Made by a program: the position numbers and the translations under genes. This document shows positions 59,666 to 64,000 of a DNA stretch of 64,000 nt, piece after piece. Origin of the DNA: Microbacterium sp. MPKO10 (GTDB lineage: Bacteria > Actinomycetota > Actinomycetes > Actinomycetales > Microbacteriaceae); assembly GCF_026107415.2 (NCBI RefSeq), contig NZ_JAPCHX010000001.1, positions 1 through 64,000 of the forward strand, given 5' to 3'. The notes below the pieces were generated by a model that was not told the origin of the DNA, made no database searches, and saw only the letters and a program-made list of their open reading frames with translations. Each line of letters opens with the position of its first letter. The stretch's first letter is position 1.

Positions 59666-60523
59666 TCAAAGTCGAACTGTGGTGGCGCCGAGGTCTCGCT
59701 TCGACGAATGCCACGGGATGAGGAATCGCTCGGCGACTTGGATGAGTCCGAAGAGAAGAACACCCATGAGCGACATGATGATGAGTGCGGCAAAAAGCAT
59801 CGCCGTATCAAGGTTTCCGTTGGCTTGAAGGATCACGTAGCCGAGCCCTTCATTCGCGCCGACGAATTCTCCGACCACCGCGCCGGTGACAGCGAGCGTC
59901 GCGGCAACTTTAAAACCCGACAGAAGCTCGGGGAGCGCAGCAGGAAGCCGGACCTTGATGAACGTCTTAAAGCGCCCGGCACCCATGGTGGACGCGAGTT
60001 GAAGAACGTCCGGATCTGCCGACCGCAGGCCCGAAAGGCCAGAGATCACGACGGGGAAGAACGCCATGAGCACAGCGACGAGGATCTTCGGGCTCGCCCC
60101 AAACCCAAGCCACACGATAAAGAGTGGGGCGATGGCGATCTTCGGAACAACCTGGGCGAACAGGATCACGGGATAGAGCGTCTTCTCGAGGCCACCCGAA
60201 TAAACCATCACCACCGCGACCGCGAGTCCGATCACAATGGCGATGACGAACCCAACAACTGTCTCGTATGTCGTGACCCACGTGTGCTGAGCCAGATAAG
60301 CAGCATTGTCGGCAAAAGCCGCCCATGTGTCGACCGGCGAGGGGATGATGTACGGCTTGACCCATCCGGCCTCCGTCACCACCCACCAGACAACCGCAAG
60401 CGCGACGACGAACACGATGGGATGCCAGCTCCGGCTCCACCAGCGTGCGAACGCTCCTGGCTCAGACTTCTGTTCTGAAAGAGCCATCATTTCTGTGCCG
60501 GGTTGCGTCGATAGAGCCGCCAT
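59666..60523 (-). CDS. ABC transporter permease (SsuC/TauC type)
   Basis: 285 residues, about six transmembrane helices. ATG at 60523 with GAGGTAG upstream; an in-frame start 29 codons earlier would sit on the promoter and is rejected. The EAA-type loop is DPDVLQLASTMGAGRFKTFI. It is first in the unit permease, binding protein, ATPase. Confidence 0.88.
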   Translation of the reverse strand: MAALSTQPGTEMMALSEQKSEPGAFARWWSRSWHPIVFVVALAVVWWVVTEAGWVKPYIIPSPVDTWAAFADNAAYLAQHTWVTTYETVVGFVIAIVIGLAVAVVMVYSGGLEKTLYPVILFAQVVPKIAIAPLFIVWLGFGASPKILVAVLMAFFPVVISGLSGLRSADPDVLQLASTMGAGRFKTFIKVRLPAALPELLSGFKVAATLAVTGAVVGEFVGANEGLGYVILQANGNLDTAMLFAALIIMSLMGVLLFGLIQVAERFLIPWHSSKRDLGATTVRL

Positions 60524-60581
60524 TGCCACTACCTCGTTCTCGTCGATGAGTTTGGGAAAGCGTATTCCGAGTACGCCACCG

Positions 60582-60610
60582 ATACTAGGTTGAGCATCGA
60601 GCGGTGTCAA
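60582..60610 (-). promoter_or_regulatory. Promoter of the NMT1-type importer
   Basis: On the minus strand, TTGACA (60610-60605), 17 bases, TAGTAT (60587-60582); close to the sigma-70 consensus. The leader is about 50 bases and too short for a riboswitch. Confidence 0.75.
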
Positions 60611-60647
60611 TTCTCCCGACGTTTCTCCCCGGCTCTATTGAGGCGTG

Positions 60648-62045
60648 TCAGCCGATGTCGGGCGTGAGGTGAGAAGACTCGTCAACGGATGCCGCGACTC
60701 GCGGCGCCGCGCAGGCGGCTCCCACCGCAACTGCCGCGGTGAGGGCGAAAACGGCTGCAAACGCCATCGCGCCCGAGGTAAAGACGGCGAAGACAAGTCC
60801 CGTGAGCGCCAGCGAGAGGGCACCTCCTAACGAGTCAGCTATCGAGATGGCCGAGCTGTTGAAGCCCTGCTCGCGAACCGTCGAGTATGCAAGCACCAAT
60901 ACGGACGACCTCGGATAGACAAGACCCATGCCTGCACCACCTACCGCCCAGCCGATGATGATCAACAACGGGGGCAAGTGAAGAGCTGCCGTGATGCAAG
61001 CAACCGCCATTGACGTGACGATGAGCAGCGTTCCGACGCGGGCAAAAACGACGCTCGGCACCCGCGACCCGATGCGGCCCTGGACAACAGAGCCTCCCGA
61101 CCAGCTCAGTGCGGCGAGAGTGAGCGCGAGTCCTGCGATGCTTGGGCTGAATCCGAATTCCCGCGTGAGCAGATAGGGCACATACACCTCGGCGCCGATG
61201 AATGCCGCTGAGGCGAGGCCACGCAGACTGATTACTGCCGGAAGCCCTCGTGCCGCTCTCAGCGCGCCGCGAGGCATCAGACGTGTTGCTGACGCGATCG
61301 CCAGTGCACCAAAGCCCGTTGCGAGAAACCAGCCAATAACCGGCGCAGTTCCGAGAAGGCTCACCCCGAGCACACCGCCCGCGGCAAGGCCTGCGAACCC
61401 TAGTCGAGCCCAGGGGATCGGTGTCGTTTCCACACGCGGCCGATCAAGTGATCGCAGCGCGGGAATCACCATGGACAGCGCCAGGCAGACAAGCGCGACG
61501 ACGCCGAGAAACACCCAATGCCAACTGAAGATCTCGGCGACTGCTCCAGCGACGAACGGCCCAACGAGCGAGGGCACCACCCAAGCCGCCGCGAATGCAG
61601 CGAAGATCCTCGGATGCAGTTCGGCCGGAAATACGCGGGCGACGACGACGTAGACTGCAACAGTCAGCCCACCTCCCCCAAAGCCCTGCAGCAGCCGTCC
61701 CAAGACAAAGACCGCCATCGAACCAGCCACACCGGCAACGAGCAATCCGATGGTGAACAGGGTGACCGAGGCGTATAGAGAGAGAACGGGTCCGCGCCTA
61801 TCGGCCCAGCTTCCAGCCCCGACCATGCCGATAATGCCCGTCGCGAGCGGACCGGCGAAGGCGAGCGCATAGAGCGCGTCGCCCCCGAGGTCAGCACTCA
61901 CGACGGGCATGACGGTCGTGATGGCCAGGGATTCGAACGCCGAGAAGAAAACGAGCGCGACCGTTCCCGTCGTCACCCAGCGATATCTTCTTTTCAGGAT
62001 CCCGATCGCACCATGGTTCTCGTCGACCGTTTCCCCGCCTGTCAC
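60648..62045 (-). CDS. MFS transporter controlled by SoxR
   Basis: 465 residues, about 14 hydrophobic helices. GTG at 62045. TTVMPVVSADLGGDALY in helix 1, AGSWADRRGPVLSLYASVT (motif A), LGRLLQGFGGGGLTVAV, and a long central region. It probably exports redox-active or other toxic compounds. The -10 (TACGGT) ends 7 bases before the GTG, which suggests a leaderless transcript. Divergent from soxR. Confidence 0.88.
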   Translation of the reverse strand: MTGGETVDENHGAIGILKRRYRWVTTGTVALVFFSAFESLAITTVMPVVSADLGGDALYALAFAGPLATGIIGMVGAGSWADRRGPVLSLYASVTLFTIGLLVAGVAGSMAVFVLGRLLQGFGGGGLTVAVYVVVARVFPAELHPRIFAAFAAAWVVPSLVGPFVAGAVAEIFSWHWVFLGVVALVCLALSMVIPALRSLDRPRVETTPIPWARLGFAGLAAGGVLGVSLLGTAPVIGWFLATGFGALAIASATRLMPRGALRAARGLPAVISLRGLASAAFIGAEVYVPYLLTREFGFSPSIAGLALTLAALSWSGGSVVQGRIGSRVPSVVFARVGTLLIVTSMAVACITAALHLPPLLIIIGWAVGGAGMGLVYPRSSVLVLAYSTVREQGFNSSAISIADSLGGALSLALTGLVFAVFTSGAMAFAAVFALTAAVAVGAACAAPRVAASVDESSHLTPDIG

Positions 62046-62052
62046 ATGTACA

Positions 62053-62083
62053 ACCGTAGAACCTCAACTATGGTTGAGGTCAA
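62053..62083 (-). promoter_or_regulatory. SoxR box within a 19-bp-spacer promoter
   Basis: The 18-base palindrome CCTCAACTATGGTTGAGG (62062-62079) matches the SoxR box. On the minus strand it lies between -35 TTGACC (62083-62078) and -10 TACGGT (62058-62053), spaced by 19 bases as in MerR-family promoters that need the activator to realign them. The output is the MFS gene. Confidence 0.85.
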
Positions 62084-62106
62084 GCACAGTGGAAGGGATC
62101 CGAGTC

Positions 62107-62580
62107 ATGCCGCAGCTTCCCGGAGGAAAGCACCACGACCTGACGATCGGCGAGCTGTCGAAACGCAGCGGCGTCACAGCATCCGCCCTGCACTTCTATG
62201 AACGAAACGGGCTCATCACAGCCGAGCGGACGGGCGGCAATCAACGCCGCTATCGCCGAGACACACTCAGACGCGTCGCGTTCATCCGCACGTCACAGCG
62301 TGTCGGCATGTCGCTGGCCGACATCAGGGCCGCCCTCGACTCGCTTCCGGACGGCCGCACCCCGACCAAGCGCGACTGGGCGCGGCTCTCGGCCGGGTGG
62401 CGCGCCCAGCTCGACGAGCGCATCGCCGCCCTGCAGCACCTGCGCAACGACCTCGACGGCTGCATCGGCTGCGGCTGCCTGAGCCTCAAGAACTGCTCGC
62501 TGCAGAACCCAGACGACTCACTCGGTGAGGCCGGGACGGGACCGCGGCGCTGGCCCGAGGTGGCTCCGCCTCCCGCGTAG
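62107..62580 (+). CDS. soxR: Redox-sensitive transcriptional activator SoxR
   Basis: 157 residues, MerR family. ATG at 62107. Helix-turn-helix LTIGELSKRSGVTASALHFY; dimer helix; then the iron-sulfur motif Cys119, Cys122, Cys124, Cys130 (CIGCGCLSLKNC), which is the [2Fe-2S] ligand spacing of SoxR. It senses redox-cycling compounds and activates the divergent MFS gene through the box at 62062-62079. Confidence 0.95.
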   Translation: MPQLPGGKHHDLTIGELSKRSGVTASALHFYERNGLITAERTGGNQRRYRRDTLRRVAFIRTSQRVGMSLADIRAALDSLPDGRTPTKRDWARLSAGWRAQLDERIAALQHLRNDLDGCIGCGCLSLKNCSLQNPDDSLGEAGTGPRRWPEVAPPPA

Positions 62581-62604
62581 CCGCGCTGAGTGGAAGCGGT
62601 CGGG

Positions 62605-63768
62605 TCAGCGCTTCTTCGACGTGCGGGCGAGCGCGCCATCAACGTCGGCAAGCAGATCATCGACGTCTTCGATGCCGACAGAGAGCCGCACGACGTTCTC
62701 GGGCACGGCAAGATCTGTTCCGGCCACGGACGCATGCGTCATCGCACTCGGATAGTTGACGAGCGACTCGACTCCGCCCAGCGACTCGGCGAGCGTGAAG
62801 ACGCTCAGTCGCTCGGCGAAGCGCCGCGCCGCCTTCTCTCCTCCGGAGAGCGCGACAGACAGCATCCCGCCGAATCGCGACATCTGCTGCGCCGCCAGCG
62901 CGTGCCCCGGGTGCGACTCGAGGCCCGGGTAGTAGACACGCTCCACGCCCGCGCGTCCCTCGAGGAACTCGGCGATTTTCTGCGCGTTTGCCGAGTGGCG
63001 CTCCATGCGGACGTCCAGCGTCTTGATGCCGCGCGAGGTCAGGTAGGCATCGAACGGACTCGACACCGCACCCGCCGCGAAGTGTTGGAATCGCACAGTC
63101 TCGTACAGCGCGTCGTCGTTCAGAACGATGGCACCGCCGATCACGTCGGAATGCCCGCCGAGGTACTTCGTCGTCGAGTGCACAACGACGTCGGCACCGA
63201 GCGCGAGCGGCTGCTGCAGCGCCGGAGTCGCAAACGTGTTGTCCACGACGACGGTCACTCCGGCGGCATGCCCCACTTCAGCCAGCTCGGCGATGTCTGT
63301 CACTTTCATGAGCGGGTTCGACGGCGTCTCGACCCAGAGCACCTTCGTCTCGGCGCGCAGCGCACCCTGCACCTCGCGCAGGTTGCCCAGGTCGACGACG
63401 GAGTGTGTGACGCCCCACGCGTCGAAGATCTTCGCGATGAGCCGGTATGTTCCGCCGTACACATCGTTGCCGATGACGATGTGATCGCCCGGCTTCAGGA
63501 TGCCGCGCAGCAACGCGTCTTCAGCAGCCAGACCGGACGAGAACGAGATTCCGTGCGCGGCCCCCTCAAGCGCGGCGAGCTGCTGCTCGAGCGCGGCCCG
63601 CGTCGGATTGCCCGCACGACCGTACTCGTAGCCCTCGCGCAGGTTGCCGATGCCGTCCTGCAGGTGCGTCGACGTCAGGTGGATCGGCGGGATCACCGCT
63701 CCCGTTGTTCGATCCGGCGCCTGTCCGGCGTGAACGGCGCGAGTGGAAAAGCCAGGGTGTGTCGACAT
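62605..63768 (-). CDS. metB: Cystathionine gamma-synthase/gamma-lyase (PLP-dependent)
   Basis: 387 residues, Cys/Met metabolism PLP family. ATG at 63768 with GAAAGGA upstream. FSTRAVHAGQAPDRTTGAVI, YEYGRAGNPTRAALE, the PLP lysine in VHSTTKYLGGHSD, and SLGGVESLVNYPSAMTHAS. Sequence alone does not separate cystathionine gamma-synthase from gamma-lyase. Sitting 45 bases after a cystathionine beta-synthase, gamma-lyase activity (reverse transsulfuration) is plausible; many such actinobacterial enzymes have both. Confidence 0.88.
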   Translation of the reverse strand: MSTHPGFSTRAVHAGQAPDRTTGAVIPPIHLTSTHLQDGIGNLREGYEYGRAGNPTRAALEQQLAALEGAAHGISFSSGLAAEDALLRGILKPGDHIVIGNDVYGGTYRLIAKIFDAWGVTHSVVDLGNLREVQGALRAETKVLWVETPSNPLMKVTDIAELAEVGHAAGVTVVVDNTFATPALQQPLALGADVVVHSTTKYLGGHSDVIGGAIVLNDDALYETVRFQHFAAGAVSSPFDAYLTSRGIKTLDVRMERHSANAQKIAEFLEGRAGVERVYYPGLESHPGHALAAQQMSRFGGMLSVALSGGEKAARRFAERLSVFTLAESLGGVESLVNYPSAMTHASVAGTDLAVPENVVRLSVGIEDVDDLLADVDGALARTSKKR

Positions 63769-63813
63769 GAGGTCCTTTCATGCGCTGCCTCGTGCGGCAG
63801 CATCCGGTATCGA

Positions 63814-64000
63814 TCAGCTGCTGAAGAAGGTGAGGAGGTCCTGGCGCGTGAGCACGGCCACCGGGTTGCCCTCGTGGGTGACGAGAAGAGCATCGGATGC
63901 TGTCAGCTCGGCACGTGCCGCCGCGACAGTCGCTCCGGTTCCGACGAGGGGAAGGGGGTCGCCGATCACCGACGACACGGCATCGTTCATCGCGGTGTCG
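63814..64000 (-). CDS. Cystathionine beta-synthase, C-terminal part (partial)
   Basis: The last 62 residues of a gene that runs out of the window. TAMNDAVSSVIGDPLPLVG... to VLTRQDLLTFFSS is the end of a CBS-domain pair, as found at the C-terminus of bacterial cystathionine beta-synthase. Stop at 63814-63816. Followed by the metB-like gene on the same strand, which supports the identity; a stand-alone CBS-domain protein is the alternative. Confidence 0.7.
   Translation of the reverse strand, partial: DTAMNDAVSSVIGDPLPLVGTGATVAAARAELTASDALLVTHEGNPVAVLTRQDLLTFFSS

Noticed and set aside
60524-60610. TPP or FMN riboswitch before the NMT1-type importer
   Set aside because: The promoter leaves a leader of about 50 bases and no CUGAGA core is present.

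Overview
The window is a high-GC chromosomal segment from an actinobacterium, most likely a member of the Microbacteriaceae. Evidence: RpoB/RpoC sequences of actinobacterial type, sugar importers without their own ATPase, frequent GTG/TTG starts, an rRNA leader of actinobacterial type at the left edge, and the octamer CAGCATCC/GGATGCTG scattered through genes on both strands. There is no insertion sequence, prophage, CRISPR array or tRNA gene that I can see.

Layout. 1-480: start of a minus-strand rRNA operon (two promoters and the leader; 16S lies outside). 480-2530: two membrane-anchored proteins of unknown function. 2.5-10.2 kb: rpoB-rpoC on the minus strand with a good promoter and a terminator. 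10.2-13.3 kb: a small P-loop ATPase and the 5-oxoprolinase genes pxpA-pxpB-pxpC. 13.3-16.8 kb: a spermidine-synthase-like protein, a PQQ-type sugar dehydrogenase lipoprotein, a TPR protein and a SprT-like zinc protein. 16.9-25.2 kb: a complete xylose module, with xylFGH and a ROK repressor on one strand and xylA-xylB diverging. 25.2-29.6 kb: a LacI regulator with a binding-protein-dependent sugar importer (binding protein and two permeases). 29.6-31.7 kb: a TetR/MFS efflux pair. 31.8-38.0 kb: an N-acetylglucosamine/chitobiose-type importer (NgcEFG-like) with an SIS protein, an RpiR regulator and a divergent sugar kinase. 38.1-45 kb: a 36-residue membrane peptide, a LacI regulator, an M50-like membrane protein and a catabolic set (Gfo/Idh/MocA dehydrogenase, DUF993 aldolase-like protein, two TIM-barrel epimerases). 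45.2-49.3 kb: metE and an L,D-transpeptidase. 49.3-57.7 kb: a YtfQRT-YjfF-type importer flanked by two similar LacI regulators, plus a degenerate ABC ATPase. 57.7-60.6 kb: an NMT1/THI5-type ABC importer. 60.6-62.6 kb: SoxR with a divergent MFS pump and a textbook SoxR box. 62.6-64 kb: a cystathionine gamma-synthase/lyase and the tail of a cystathionine beta-synthase.

Together the genes describe a saprophyte that imports plant- and chitin-derived sugars through several locally regulated ABC systems. Two of the five importers here (25-30 kb and 31.8-35.1 kb) lack an ATPase gene and presumably share one encoded elsewhere. Sulfur amino acid genes (metE, metB-like, cbs) lie on the right-hand side.

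Less ordinary points are intergenic tandem repeats in four places, a 66-bp dyad between pxpA and its divergent neighbour, GC-rich hairpins placed just after the binding-protein gene in three importer operons, a large low-complexity insertion in the sugar dehydrogenase, a probable CTG start, and an intact reading frame for an ABC ATPase that has lost its catalytic motifs.
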